Positions 16,412 to 25,401 of a stretch of 64,000 bases of DNA are shown here, piece by piece. Origin of the DNA: Verrucomicrobiia bacterium (GTDB taxonomy: Bacteria > Verrucomicrobiota > Verrucomicrobiia > Verrucomicrobiales > DEV007). The first letter of the stretch is position 1; each line of letters starts with the position of its first letter. The stretch is taken from positions 1 to 64,000 of the forward strand of contig JAUIAH010000007.1 in NCBI GenBank assembly GCA_030425385.1, given 5' to 3'. The notes below the pieces were generated by a model. That model was not told where the DNA came from. It worked only from the letters and a program-made list of their open reading frames with translations, and ran no database searches. The translations under genes were made by a program, and so were the position numbers.

Positions 16412-18093
16412 ACGATTCGCTGATTAGGATACTTCTGTTTGCGGCGGTTGCCTTACCGCTGTTCAACGCGCTGGCTTTTGCCATTCCCGGCGTGCGCCTC
16501 GCGGCTTGGAATGGCTCTGCCCTCGCGGCGCTTCCGGCGCTTGTCTTGGCATTGATTGCGCAGCCGGGTACAGAGGCCTTCGGCCTCGTCGTGGATGAGA
16601 CAGGGCGCATCTTTCTTGGGTTTACCGCAGCGTTGTGGTTTCTGTCAGGATGGTTCACAGTGAACTGTATGCGACGAGAGAGGCATCGTGTGCGGTTCGA
16701 TGTCTTCTTCCTTCTCTCAATGGCAGGTAATTTCCTACTTATCCTGGCCCGCGATATTCCCACATTCTACGCGGGCTTTGCCCTCATGGGCTTTGCTTCC
16801 GCTGGCTTAGTGTTGCATCGTGGCGATTCAGAAGCCTTGCGTGCGGGGAGGCTCTACATTGCGCTCGCTGTGTTTGGGGAGGTTATGCTCTTTGTTGGAT
16901 TCGGGCATTTGGCGGCCGGAAGCGCATCGCTGCGCATCGATGAGGTGGTGTCGTCGTCCACTTCAAAGGCAGCTATCATGATGCTGTTGATCGGGTTTGG
17001 ATGTAAAGCTGGTGCGCTCAGTCTGCATTTCTGGTTGCCCCTTGCGCACCCAACGGCACCCGTTCCAGCGAGTGCGGTGCTCAGTGGTGCCATGATCAAA
17101 GCAGGTATCTTTGGATGGATTCGCTTCTTACCATTGGGCCTAGTCGAATGGCCGGATCTCGGAATCACGCTGATTGTTCTTGGGTTGCTAGGTGCTTTGT
17201 TAGGAGTGGCTGCTGGGGTAACCCAAGGGAATCCCAAGACGGTGCTGGCTTATTCGAGTTTGAGCCAGATTGGAATCATGATGGTTGCATTTGGTGTGGC
17301 GTTTCTAGATCCTGCGAGTTGGCCGGCTCTTCTGAGTGCTCTCATCATTTACGCGGCTCACCATGGACTCGCCAAGGGGGCCCTCTTTCTCGCCGTTCTT
17401 CCTGTCAAGAATTGTCGGACGCGATGGCATGTTTGCTTGGGGTGCCTTGGACTGCTTCTCCCTGCACTAGCTTTGGCTGGTGCTCCCTTCTCGAGTGGTG
17501 CGGTGGCTAAGCTTGCTCTGAAGGAACCCATTCGCTATTTGCCGGGTTTTTCGGCAGTCTTGGTAGGCGTGTTATTGCCATTGGCGGCTACGGGAACAAC
17601 CTTGTTGATGATTCGCTATCTGAGCCTTGCCTGGCCTAAGCAAGCCCCTAGCAATGTACGCACGAGCGACGACAGTCTCTGGATTCCGTGGGGGCTTGCT
17701 GTGCTAAGCACGCTCCTTGGCGTTTGGTTTGTTCCCGGAGGGATTGTGGACCTTGATAAGGTGACCACGCCTGCCAAAGTCTGGGCCAGTGCCTGGCCGG
17801 TGCTAGCAGGAATCGGTCTAGCGCTTAGTTGGCATCGCCTTAAGAAGAGCTTTCATTGGAAGACACCGGTAGGCCTCCCAGCAGGTGATGTGGTTGTATT
17901 GTTAGAAAGGTTGGTCCCGAAGCGAATCAGGAAGGCGATTGCTTTCGTCCCCAATAAAGACCCTGCGAGCCTTGCTCCTCGCGTGCGGGTGGATTGGCTG
18001 CGGATGGCTTCCTTGGCTGAGCAGAGAGTGCGGGAAGGGATTTGGGTTCTCCTGGCGGTGCTCTTGCTTGCCTTACTTCTGTCGATGCGATAG
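16408..18093 (+). CDS. Third NuoL/M/N-like antiporter subunit, altered helix 5
   Basis: 561 residues, another proton-antiporter homologue with a longer C-terminal tail. The helix-7/8 lysines are present (GFGCKAGALSLHFWLP, GAMIKAGIFGWIRF). The segment that should carry the helix-5 glutamate reads FYAGFALMGFASAGLVLH; where its neighbour has FYELLTLSTY, the Glu is replaced by Gly/Ala. Loss of this residue abolishes ion transport in studied MrpA/MrpD proteins, so this subunit may be structural, or use another path. It ends the operon; the gap of 30 bp to cls has no terminator I can see. Confidence 0.82.
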   Translation: MNDSLIRILLFAAVALPLFNALAFAIPGVRLAAWNGSALAALPALVLALIAQPGTEAFGLVVDETGRIFLGFTAALWFLSGWFTVNCMRRERHRVRFDVFFLLSMAGNFLLILARDIPTFYAGFALMGFASAGLVLHRGDSEALRAGRLYIALAVFGEVMLFVGFGHLAAGSASLRIDEVVSSSTSKAAIMMLLIGFGCKAGALSLHFWLPLAHPTAPVPASAVLSGAMIKAGIFGWIRFLPLGLVEWPDLGITLIVLGLLGALLGVAAGVTQGNPKTVLAYSSLSQIGIMMVAFGVAFLDPASWPALLSALIIYAAHHGLAKGALFLAVLPVKNCRTRWHVCLGCLGLLLPALALAGAPFSSGAVAKLALKEPIRYLPGFSAVLVGVLLPLAATGTTLLMIRYLSLAWPKQAPSNVRTSDDSLWIPWGLAVLSTLLGVWFVPGGIVDLDKVTTPAKVWASAWPVLAGIGLALSWHRLKKSFHWKTPVGLPAGDVVVLLERLVPKRIRKAIAFVPNKDPASLAPRVRVDWLRMASLAEQRVREGIWVLLAVLLLALLLSMR

Positions 18094-18123
18094 CGCATAG
18101 ACGAAATCTAGTCACCTATCTTG

Positions 18124-19560
18124 ATGCTTGATTCCCTCCAGTTTTGGGGCCTCCTCGTTGTTGGCGTGGAGCTTCTTGGCATTGCTGCTGCCGCGCATGC
18201 GGTGATGCATGTGCGCAGCGATCAAGGTACGATCGCTTGGTGTCTGGGCTTGATCGCCATGCCTTTGATTGCTCTGCCTTTGTATGTGGTCTTTGGGCGG
18301 GCGAAGTTTGCCCGTTACCGTGAAACCATTTCTAAAGCTTTTGATCAGAACCGTTTGAATGATCATGCGCTTGCCGATGCTATACGTCCGTTTGTGTTTC
18401 AGTCGGATGAAGCACCGAACCGAATCGAAAGCGTTCTAAGCAGGCTTTCTCCATTCTCATTTACCCAAGACAATGAGATGATTCTTTTGATTGATGGAGA
18501 AATAACATTTGAAGCGATCTTCGAAGCGATCCGAAAGGCGGAGTCTTATATCTTCATTGAATTCTATATCATTCGTTCAGACGCGTTGGGAAATCAGTTG
18601 CGTGACTTGCTTGTGGAGCGGGCGGCTGATGGGGTGAAGGTTTATCTTCTTTATGATGAGATAGGGAGTAAGGATCTATCAAAAGATTACCTGCGCATTC
18701 TTGAGACAGCCAATGTCGAAACGGCATCTTTCGGACCGCCTTTGCGCCGCTGTGATTTCTTTCACTTGAACTTTCGGAACCATCGCAAGATCGTGGTGAT
18801 CGATGGACATACCGCGTTTGTCGGGGGCCACAACGTGGGTGAGGAGTATTTGGGGAAATCGCGACGCTTCGGCCACTGGCGTGACACTCATGTGCGTCTG
18901 CGAGGGCCGGCTGCCTTGGATTGCCAGCGCGTTTTTCTGGAGAGCTGGTACTGGGCGACGAGGCGGCGCCCCAACATCCCTCTCATCAAGCCGCTACCGC
19001 AGAATCATACCGATGGCATGACCTTGATCCTTCCCACGGGCCCGATTCGTGGAGAAGATGTGTGCACACTCGCATACAAGACGTTGATGAACCATGCGAA
19101 GAGGCGGTGTTGGATCACAAGTCCTTACTTTGTGCCAAACGAGTCCACACTGAATGCACTCCGTTATGCTGCTTTGAGGGGTGTCGACGTGCGATTGCTA
19201 TTGCCTGCCAAGCCTGATCACTTGATTGTCCACTTGGCTGGCTACAGCTACTTGGAAGCCTTGGAGGAGTGGAAAGTCCAGGTCTACCGATACGAAGCCG
19301 GATTTCTTCATCAGAAAGTCATTCTCATTGATGATATGATCGCTGGCGTCACGACGATCAATCTTGATCAACGTTCTTTCCATCTGAATTTCGAGATTGG
19401 TGTCTTTGCCACGGGGCAAGCATTCGTGAGTCAGGTTGCTGAGATGTTAGAATTGGATTTCGAGAAAAGTCGCCTGATCACAGCGGCAGATTTCCGACAT
19501 CGCAACTTGCCGTTTCGTGTTGGAGTGAATGTTGCACGGTTGTTCTCTCCAGTGCTCTGA
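18124..19560 (+). CDS. Cardiolipin synthase (phospholipase D superfamily)
   Basis: 478 residues. Two N-terminal membrane segments (LLVVGVELLGIAAAAHAVMHV, GLIAMPLIALPLYVVFG) are followed by two HKD catalytic motifs: HRKIVVIDG near residue 220 and HQKVILIDD near 395. Both His, Lys and Asp are intact. Also present are EFYIIRSDALG and NLDQRSFHLNFE, usual in bacterial ClsA. The enzyme joins two phosphatidylglycerol molecules to cardiolipin at the inner membrane. It follows the antiporter operon on the same strand and may be co-transcribed; cardiolipin supports respiratory complexes. Confidence 0.93.
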   Translation: MLDSLQFWGLLVVGVELLGIAAAAHAVMHVRSDQGTIAWCLGLIAMPLIALPLYVVFGRAKFARYRETISKAFDQNRLNDHALADAIRPFVFQSDEAPNRIESVLSRLSPFSFTQDNEMILLIDGEITFEAIFEAIRKAESYIFIEFYIIRSDALGNQLRDLLVERAADGVKVYLLYDEIGSKDLSKDYLRILETANVETASFGPPLRRCDFFHLNFRNHRKIVVIDGHTAFVGGHNVGEEYLGKSRRFGHWRDTHVRLRGPAALDCQRVFLESWYWATRRRPNIPLIKPLPQNHTDGMTLILPTGPIRGEDVCTLAYKTLMNHAKRRCWITSPYFVPNESTLNALRYAALRGVDVRLLLPAKPDHLIVHLAGYSYLEALEEWKVQVYRYEAGFLHQKVILIDDMIAGVTTINLDQRSFHLNFEIGVFATGQAFVSQVAEMLELDFEKSRLITAADFRHRNLPFRVGVNVARLFSPVL

Positions 19561-19573
19561 TAGAGGTAGGGCG

Positions 19574-20245
19574 TTAGGATGCTTGATAACTCGGTTTATC
19601 GATGGGATCGAAAGCGATCTGGTCGGGTGCAATGGTGCCACCTGAGATGACGAATGTCATGGCTTCATCCATCGTCCAGTTCGTAGAGATGACCTTTTCT
19701 GCGGGGACAATCTCTAGATAGCCGGATGTCGGATTAGGCGTAGTGGGCACGTATACGGCGACCAGTTTACGACCGGTATTGGTGTCATTGAAGCTGCGCG
19801 TGACTAGGCCGACTGTTTTCATCTCGCGCTGAGGGAAGTCGATGAGCACGACTCGTTGGACCTCATGTCCAGGAGGCTCGCTGAGTACTGCCACCAACTT
19901 CTTCACCGATCCATAAACGGATTTCACCAATGGAATCTGCTCAAGTAGTTGCTCAAGGAGACGAATCGCTCTGCGTCCGATCATCAGAGAGGTAGCTAAA
20001 CCCACGCCGTAGATGACGGCGCCAACGAGGATAACTTCGAGAAAGGCTTGTAGGGTCTTGTTCTCCAGTACCGTGGAGAGAGTTGGCATTAGCGGTTCGA
20101 TCAGCCGGGCAAACCAATCGATTGGTGGGCCGCCGATCTCGCGCATGAGCCCGAAGAGGAAGCGGAAGACAAGCCAGGTGACCCAGAGAGGGATGAGAGC
20201 AGTGACGCCCGCGATCAAGTAACGAGAGAGATGGGGTTTCCGCAT
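19574..20245 (-). CDS. DUF502 membrane protein
   Basis: 223 residues from the ATG at 20245, giving MRKPHLSRYLIAGVTALIPLWVTWLVF, a typical DUF502 start; a longer in-frame version adds a basic, non-homologous 47 residues. Two membrane segments (about 8-28 and 75-95, with VGAVIYGVGLATSLMIGRR), then the soluble part with LLEQIPLVKSVYGSVKKL, VVLIDFPQREMKTVGLVT and VYVPTTPNPTSGYLEIVP, all hallmark segments. Function in the family is unknown, possibly membrane integrity. Convergent with cls (13 bp apart). Confidence 0.9.
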   Translation of the reverse strand: MRKPHLSRYLIAGVTALIPLWVTWLVFRFLFGLMREIGGPPIDWFARLIEPLMPTLSTVLENKTLQAFLEVILVGAVIYGVGLATSLMIGRRAIRLLEQLLEQIPLVKSVYGSVKKLVAVLSEPPGHEVQRVVLIDFPQREMKTVGLVTRSFNDTNTGRKLVAVYVPTTPNPTSGYLEIVPAEKVISTNWTMDEAMTFVISGGTIAPDQIAFDPIDKPSYQAS

Positions 20246-20472
20246 AGGGATAATCTTTTGGGTGGGAATGGGGCGACGACCCCTTCGCCTCAGCCGAGGC
20301 CTAGATTCAGCCGTCTTGTAGTGCCGATCGGCGCTGGTTTGGAGGATGAGAGCATGATTGATGCATGCAGGTGCTAATTGATACATGAAAATAAGTGCAT
20401 GTCAACAAGCTCTTAAGAAAACAGAAGAGAAGGCGCGCGCGTGCCTTTGTGGGGCAAATTCGAATCAAGTAT

Positions 20473-20500
20473 TTGACAGGATTTAAATAACATGTAACAG
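20473..20500 (+). promoter_or_regulatory. Possible promoter ahead of the 20.5-kb membrane gene
   Basis: TTGACA at 20473-20478 is a perfect -35 box; TAACAG at 20495-20500, 16 bp later, is a moderate -10. The region is AT-rich relative to its surroundings and contains a direct repeat CATGTAA (20491-20497 and 20505-20511) that could bind a regulator. The gene's ATG is 36 bp downstream. Confidence 0.3.
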
Positions 20501-20536
20501 ATATCATGTAAAAATTGACGTAATCAGCTTATCCTT

Positions 20537-21289
20537 ATGAACAGATCCTTCCTTTCCTCGACTCTTTCCTTCGTGCGCTCCGTGAAGCTACACTGGACAG
20601 CAGCTTTCGCTTTAGGTGTGATCCTTGGAGCCTGGCCGCTCTTGGGAGGCGCATGGATTCCCCTTGGGGCGGCAGTCGGCATGGTTTTGTTGTTCGCTCT
20701 CTTGACTGCTGCTGGTGTCCTAGCGTTTCGAATGGCGCTCAGGCGTTCCGGTGTGGATTATGAGGTCTGTGAGATGGGTCCGGTTGGGCTCTTTCTGCCG
20801 CGTGCCTTGGAACGCCTGGCTCCAGCGAGGAGAATAGCGCTCGCGATGGTAGTTCCTCTTGTATATCTTGCGGCTGGTCTGCTGACACTGCCATTTCTTC
20901 TACGAGCTGGTGGGTTGGAGGGCGTCTTGGCCGCGTGGGATTGGTGGAGTTTCTCCATGGTGGCAGCAAGGTTCTCCCTCATGAGCCTTATATTGGCCGC
21001 CGCGTATCTACTCCCCGTGTATCCCTTGGCGGGTGTTCATGTAATAGAGTCCATCCTTGAACATTTCTTCAAAGCCGAACTGAGCCACCTAGTTAGCTGT
21101 CGAATAGCACAATTGACCGCTTTAGGGATTATCCTTTGGTTCGGAATCACTCCGGTGGTCTTGGTGCTTGGGTTTTACCTCATAGTGGCTGCAGAACAAG
21201 CGCGTCGCACGCATTCCGCGAAGAAGTGTCTTGGTCACGAGAGGAGGGCAGGGAATGTGGAGACCGATAGAGAACCAGCCCTTGCGTGA
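20537..21289 (+). CDS. Multi-pass membrane protein, unknown
   Basis: 250 residues with about six hydrophobic stretches (WTAAFALGVILGAWPLL, LGAAVGMVLLFALLTAAGVLAF, IALAMVVPLVYLAAGLLTLPFLL, FSLMSLILAAAYLLPVYPLAG, LTALGIILWFGITPVVLVLGFYLIV) and a basic, hydrophilic C-terminal tail. I recognise no family with confidence. It is followed by the DUF2333 and VTT genes on the same strand with gaps of about 30 bp, so the three may form an operon concerned with the envelope. Confidence 0.7.
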   Translation: MNRSFLSSTLSFVRSVKLHWTAAFALGVILGAWPLLGGAWIPLGAAVGMVLLFALLTAAGVLAFRMALRRSGVDYEVCEMGPVGLFLPRALERLAPARRIALAMVVPLVYLAAGLLTLPFLLRAGGLEGVLAAWDWWSFSMVAARFSLMSLILAAAYLLPVYPLAGVHVIESILEHFFKAELSHLVSCRIAQLTALGIILWFGITPVVLVLGFYLIVAAEQARRTHSAKKCLGHERRAGNVETDREPALA

Positions 21290-21325
21290 ACGAACCAGTT
21301 TTCATCCTTTACGAATACCATCTTT

Positions 21326-22357
21326 ATGAATGCATTGTCAGATTCTTCAGAGAACATGGAGACGACCCTTGTGCCTTCCTCCAAGCCTCTCCCACGGTGG
21401 AGGCGCTTCCTATTGCCATCATCACTCTTAGGTTGTGTCGTCGTACTCTTCCTTGTCGCTTTGAGCATTTATGTGAGCAGGGGTCCCGCGCTTTTCGATG
21501 TTATGGAAAAGGCGAGAGCCAAGGTGGGGGGGGATTCTGGGGCCTTGAAACGGGGCTATTTGACCACTTCAGCGATCTATCATGTTGGCGAAACACTTTT
21601 GAATAAGCCGGGTGGCTATCAGACGAATGATGTATTGCCTCCGACGGCTCTCCTTGATAACATGTCAAGTTGGGAATTCGGAGTGGTGGTAGAATTAAGA
21701 GACGCGGTGCGTTCATTGAGGAATGATTTTAGTAGGGCGCAGACGCAGTCGATCGAAGACCGGGATTTGATGACTGCGGACTCACAATTTCACTTCGATC
21801 ATACCCGTCTAATGCTCCCGTCGACTGAGGAGGAGTTCAGTAAAGGTCTGGAGGCACTGCAGCGTTATCTTGATCGCCTGCAGAAGGGTGATGCTCACTT
21901 TTACAATCGTGCGGATAATCTAAACTTTTATCTAGCCACGGTAGAGAAGCGTTTGGGGAGCCTATCGCAGCGCTTGAGTAATAGCGTGCGGGAGTCCTAC
22001 TTGAGAGAACTCATTCATGACAATGAAGACGCCTTGGTGGAAGTGGCAGAACCCACTCCGTGGACAGAGATCGACAACGTGTTCTTTGAAGCGCGTGGTT
22101 ATGTGTGGGCGCTTATTCACACGCTTCGTGGGATTCAGGTCGACTTTGATACTGTCTTGGAGAACAAGAATGCAACCGAAATGTTAGAGCGCATCATCGA
22201 GAAGCTTGAGAACACTCAGCGATCCATCATGAGCCCGGTGATCCTCAATAGTAGTGGTTTCGGCATGCTTACAAACCACTCACTCGTCATGGCCTCCTAC
22301 ATCTCCCGCGCCAATGCTGCGCTGATTGACCTGAGGAGATTGCTCCAGGAGGGATAG
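21326..22357 (+). CDS. DUF2333 family protein
   Basis: 343 residues with one N-terminal membrane anchor (LLPSSLLGCVVVLFLVALSIYV), the rest periplasmic. Family blocks are clear: KRGYLTTSAIYHVGETLLNKPGGYQTNDVLPP, LLDNMSSWEFGVVVELRDAVRSLRNDFSRAQTQS, and FYNRADNLNFYLATVEKRLGSLSQRLS. DUF2333 is mostly known from Gammaproteobacteria and has no assigned function. Its presence here may reflect transfer or a wider distribution. The ATG at 21326 lies 36 bp after the previous stop. Confidence 0.85.
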   Translation: MNALSDSSENMETTLVPSSKPLPRWRRFLLPSSLLGCVVVLFLVALSIYVSRGPALFDVMEKARAKVGGDSGALKRGYLTTSAIYHVGETLLNKPGGYQTNDVLPPTALLDNMSSWEFGVVVELRDAVRSLRNDFSRAQTQSIEDRDLMTADSQFHFDHTRLMLPSTEEEFSKGLEALQRYLDRLQKGDAHFYNRADNLNFYLATVEKRLGSLSQRLSNSVRESYLRELIHDNEDALVEVAEPTPWTEIDNVFFEARGYVWALIHTLRGIQVDFDTVLENKNATEMLERIIEKLENTQRSIMSPVILNSSGFGMLTNHSLVMASYISRANAALIDLRRLLQEG

Positions 22358-22386
22358 CGTTTGGCCACGTTCATCATTTTGTGTTC

Positions 22387-23070
22387 ATGCCAAGATACTC
22401 ATCCTTGTCTACCCTCTCCTTTCCGAGGAAGCTGGACGCCCGTCGCCTGGTGCGAGGTGGCGGTGTGTTTGTGCTTGCCGTCCTTGCTGGAGCCCTTGTA
22501 TGGGATGCCGTCGAACTCTGGAGTTGGCAGGTCTTCTTCGAATGGAAACGCCAAGTAGGCTATGTGCCGTTTTTTGTTGGCCTAGCACTGCTTCCCTTGG
22601 TTGGAGTGCCTACTACGCCTCTCTTTGTCATTGCTGGAGCTACCTTCACCCCCGTTGCCGCCATTGCGGGATGTGCTATTAGCATTCTTGTCAATCTCGC
22701 CATCAGCTACTGGTTGGCCAATCGTTGGTTGCGGCGTCCCATCCGTCGCCAGATGCGTCGGTGGAGCATCCAGTGGCCCGAGCACGATGCCACCCAAGCG
22801 CTGCAGTTTCTTCTCGTGCTGAGATTGACCCCTGGTATTCCTACCTTCTTCAAGAACTACGTGGCCGCGATGAGCGAGATCTCGCTGGGTCTCTATCTAG
22901 GGGTCTCATGGGTCGTGACTTTCCTTTACGCCCTCGGTTTCGTAATCATGGGAGACTCCTTGGTGAATCACAGTCCCATCGAAGCTCTTGTAGGGATCCT
23001 CATTCTTGCTGCAGGCTTCTTCTTCGTCCGCCGCATGCACCGGAGGCGCCGGATTGAGGGAGCTGTTTGA
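22387..23070 (+). CDS. TVP38/TMEM64 (VTT-domain) membrane protein
   Basis: About 227 residues. The VTT/SNARE-associated domain is seen in FVGLALLPLVGVPTTPLFVIAGATF, then LVLRLTPGIPTFFKNYVAAMSEISLGLYL and a terminal FVIMGDSLVN segment. Members are DedA-like and linked to polyprenyl-phosphate or lipid handling across the membrane. Five to six helices. A GTG two codons upstream (22381) is an alternative start. Confidence 0.85.
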   Translation: MPRYSSLSTLSFPRKLDARRLVRGGGVFVLAVLAGALVWDAVELWSWQVFFEWKRQVGYVPFFVGLALLPLVGVPTTPLFVIAGATFTPVAAIAGCAISILVNLAISYWLANRWLRRPIRRQMRRWSIQWPEHDATQALQFLLVLRLTPGIPTFFKNYVAAMSEISLGLYLGVSWVVTFLYALGFVIMGDSLVNHSPIEALVGILILAAGFFFVRRMHRRRRIEGAV

Positions 23071-23143
23071 TCTCGTGTCCGACGCAAAGGGTTTGCACAT
23101 TGGTCGTCTTGTGGTATCTCCCCGCTCCCTTTGAAACACGGGC

Positions 23144-24109
23144 ATGAGTGCGAGCCAAACGTTGGAATTTGAGACGGCCCATTTCTTGCACGGTTTGTTT
23201 GGTGACGACCTGGCTAATCTGAAGACCCTGGAACGCCGTCTGGGGGTCGCCGCGACGACGCGGGATGGATGGCTGAAGTTTGAGGGGTCACCGCAAGCCG
23301 TGGAGGATGCGTGTGCCGTCATGCGGCAATTGGAAGAAAGCCAGCGTGGAGGTACGGCGGTGACGAAAGAGCTCATTGGCTTCGCTCTGGATAGCATCAA
23401 CGATGGAAAGCAATCAGAAGCTGGCGTGCAAGCGGTCCACCAGGCGCGCCTGGTGATTTCCTCCGGAAAAGCACCGGTCGTGCCCAAGACGCAGGGCCAA
23501 TTGGAGTATCTACGCGCCATGGACACGCACGATGTGGTCTTCGGCGTCGGACCGGCGGGCACGGGCAAGACGTATTTGGCCATGGCCAAGGCCCTTTGGT
23601 TGTTGAAGGAAGGTCAGGTAGAACGCGTCATCCTCACGCGCCCAGCGGTGGAAGCAGGCGAGGCGCTGGGCTTCCTTCCGGGGGATCTGAAGGAGAAGAT
23701 CTTTCCCTACCTGCGCCCGCTCTACGATGCGCTCTACGATATGCTTAAGCCCGAGGAGGTCGAGCGCCTGATCGAGAAAGGGGCGATTGAAATCGCGCCT
23801 TTGGCGTATATGCGAGGGCGCACATTGAGCAAGGCTTGCGTGATCCTTGATGAGGCTCAGAATACCACGTGTGAGCAAATGTTTATGTTTCTCACTCGGA
23901 TCGGTCTCGGCTCCAAGTGCATCGTCACGGGAGATCACTCGCAGGTGGATCTCAAGCCGAACGTCCGCTCGGGTCTTGGCGAGGCGATTGAGACCTTGAA
24001 GAAGGTGCCTACCATCGCGTTCCATTTCTTTGAGAATCGCGATGTGATCCGGCACAGTGTGGTCCAACAAATCATCGATGCCTATCGCAGGCAGCGCGGG
24101 GAGGCTTAA
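23144..24109 (+). CDS. PhoH family ATPase
   Basis: 321 residues. N-terminal KH-like region (FGDDLANLKTLERRLGV, about 20-65), then the PhoH P-loop domain: Walker A GPAGTGKT at 136-143, RPAVEAGEALGFLPGDLKEKI.PYLRPLYDAL, MRGRTLS, Walker B VILDEAQN and CIVTGDHSQVDL. Cytoplasmic ATPase related to RNA metabolism, close to YbeZ. In many bacteria it sits beside ybeY; here it is followed 16 bp later by an LptF/G permease instead. Confidence 0.93.
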   Translation: MSASQTLEFETAHFLHGLFGDDLANLKTLERRLGVAATTRDGWLKFEGSPQAVEDACAVMRQLEESQRGGTAVTKELIGFALDSINDGKQSEAGVQAVHQARLVISSGKAPVVPKTQGQLEYLRAMDTHDVVFGVGPAGTGKTYLAMAKALWLLKEGQVERVILTRPAVEAGEALGFLPGDLKEKIFPYLRPLYDALYDMLKPEEVERLIEKGAIEIAPLAYMRGRTLSKACVILDEAQNTTCEQMFMFLTRIGLGSKCIVTGDHSQVDLKPNVRSGLGEAIETLKKVPTIAFHFFENRDVIRHSVVQQIIDAYRRQRGEA

Positions 24110-24125
24110 ACCCTAACGGAAGCTC

Positions 24126-25265
24126 ATGAACCGCTTGCTGGATCGTTATCTCGCGCGTCAGATCCTGACAGCGACGGTGATCGCAGTGGTTGTCCTGACA
24201 CTTGTCTTCGGCTTAGGGAATATCTTTAAACGGGCGCTTCCCCAACTGGTGGATGATACCTTGTCCATCGAACGCTTCGGGCAGTTCATCCTCTACATTC
24301 TTCCATTCGCCATCGCCTATACGGTTCCATGGGGATTCCTCAGCGCGGTTCTCCTAACATTCGGTCGGCTCTCTGCGGATAACGAACTCATCGCCATGCG
24401 CATGTCTGGCCGGAGTATGTGGCGCATCTGCCTCCCGGTCTTTCTCATCGCGGCCCTCCTCAGTGGGCTCTGTTTCTGGCTCAATTTGAGTGTCTCTCCA
24501 AGTGCCAAGTGGAAGATGAAGAGCATCGTCAAGGACGTCTTAAGTGACGATCCCTCTATCATCTTTCGGCAGAAAGGCGTGATTGATGGCATGCTCTTCG
24601 AGGTTGAGGCGGGGCCTGACAACCAAAGTGCGACGAATGTACGCATTGTGAAGGTGGATGAGTTCAATCGACCGGAGCTCTGGGCGTTTGCCAAGCGGGT
24701 TGATCTCCAGACCCAGGAGGATCGTCTTACCGCGGAGTTCCTCGACGTGGAGGCCGAGTGGCGGGATTTGGAGATGCCCGACGTGGAGGCGGGCCAAGAT
24801 CCCTTGGAAACCTACCCCTTCGATGCCGCTCGTGCGGATCGTCCCAATCAGCCCATGCGCCCCCAAATGCGCAACTATCCCCTCGACATGGAAGTTCGGG
24901 CGAGCCAACCGAAGCCTAACGAAATGACCATGCGCGAGATCAAGAGCGCACTCAAGGATGACACCTTGGAGCGCGAAGATGCCGCCGAGTATCGCACGGA
25001 ATTGACCAAACGGTATTCCGTCTCGCTCGCCTGTCTCGCCTTCTGCTTTGTAGGGATACCGTTAGGGGTCACCGCCCAGCGCCGCGAAACATCCATTGGC
25101 TTTGCGCTTAGTCTTGGAGTGGCCATTGCCTATTTCCTCTTCATCTTTCTAGGTGAAACCTTTGGAGAAGAAGAGTCCTACTTGCCCCACCTGCTCATGT
25201 GGACCCCGAGTGTCCTCTTTATCCTACTGGGTGGGTTCTTATTCCATCGGCTGAATAGCCGTTAG
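24126..25265 (+). CDS. LptF/LptG family lipopolysaccharide export permease
   Basis: 379 residues. N-terminal helices (ILTATVIAVVVLTLVFGLGNIF, FILYILPFAIAYTVPWGFLSAVLLTFGRLSADNELIAMRMSG), a periplasmic beta-jellyroll region of about 160 residues, and C-terminal helices (LACLAFCFVGIPLGV, FALSLGVAIAYFLFIFLGETFG, WTPSVLFILLGGFLFHRL). The SADNELIAMRMSG loop contacts the LptB ATPase in known systems. Works with a partner permease and LptB to extract LPS from the inner membrane; its partner is not in the window. I cannot distinguish LptF from LptG. Confidence 0.9.
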   Translation: MNRLLDRYLARQILTATVIAVVVLTLVFGLGNIFKRALPQLVDDTLSIERFGQFILYILPFAIAYTVPWGFLSAVLLTFGRLSADNELIAMRMSGRSMWRICLPVFLIAALLSGLCFWLNLSVSPSAKWKMKSIVKDVLSDDPSIIFRQKGVIDGMLFEVEAGPDNQSATNVRIVKVDEFNRPELWAFAKRVDLQTQEDRLTAEFLDVEAEWRDLEMPDVEAGQDPLETYPFDAARADRPNQPMRPQMRNYPLDMEVRASQPKPNEMTMREIKSALKDDTLEREDAAEYRTELTKRYSVSLACLAFCFVGIPLGVTAQRRETSIGFALSLGVAIAYFLFIFLGETFGEEESYLPHLLMWTPSVLFILLGGFLFHRLNSR

Positions 25266-25401
25266 GGATTGAGGATTAACGAACTCCGAGTTTCCGAGTT
25301 TGGTAGCATTAGGAGATGATGCCTCGTTGATTCGCTGTCGAAAGTCCCATTAAGGTGTCACACGAGCGGAACCAGCGGCCATTACAAGGGGAAATGCTCT
25401 T

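Noticed and set aside
25266-25401. Possible small RNA or tRNA between LptF/G and the sigma factor
   Set aside because: No cloverleaf or strong hairpin could be found by reading the sequence.
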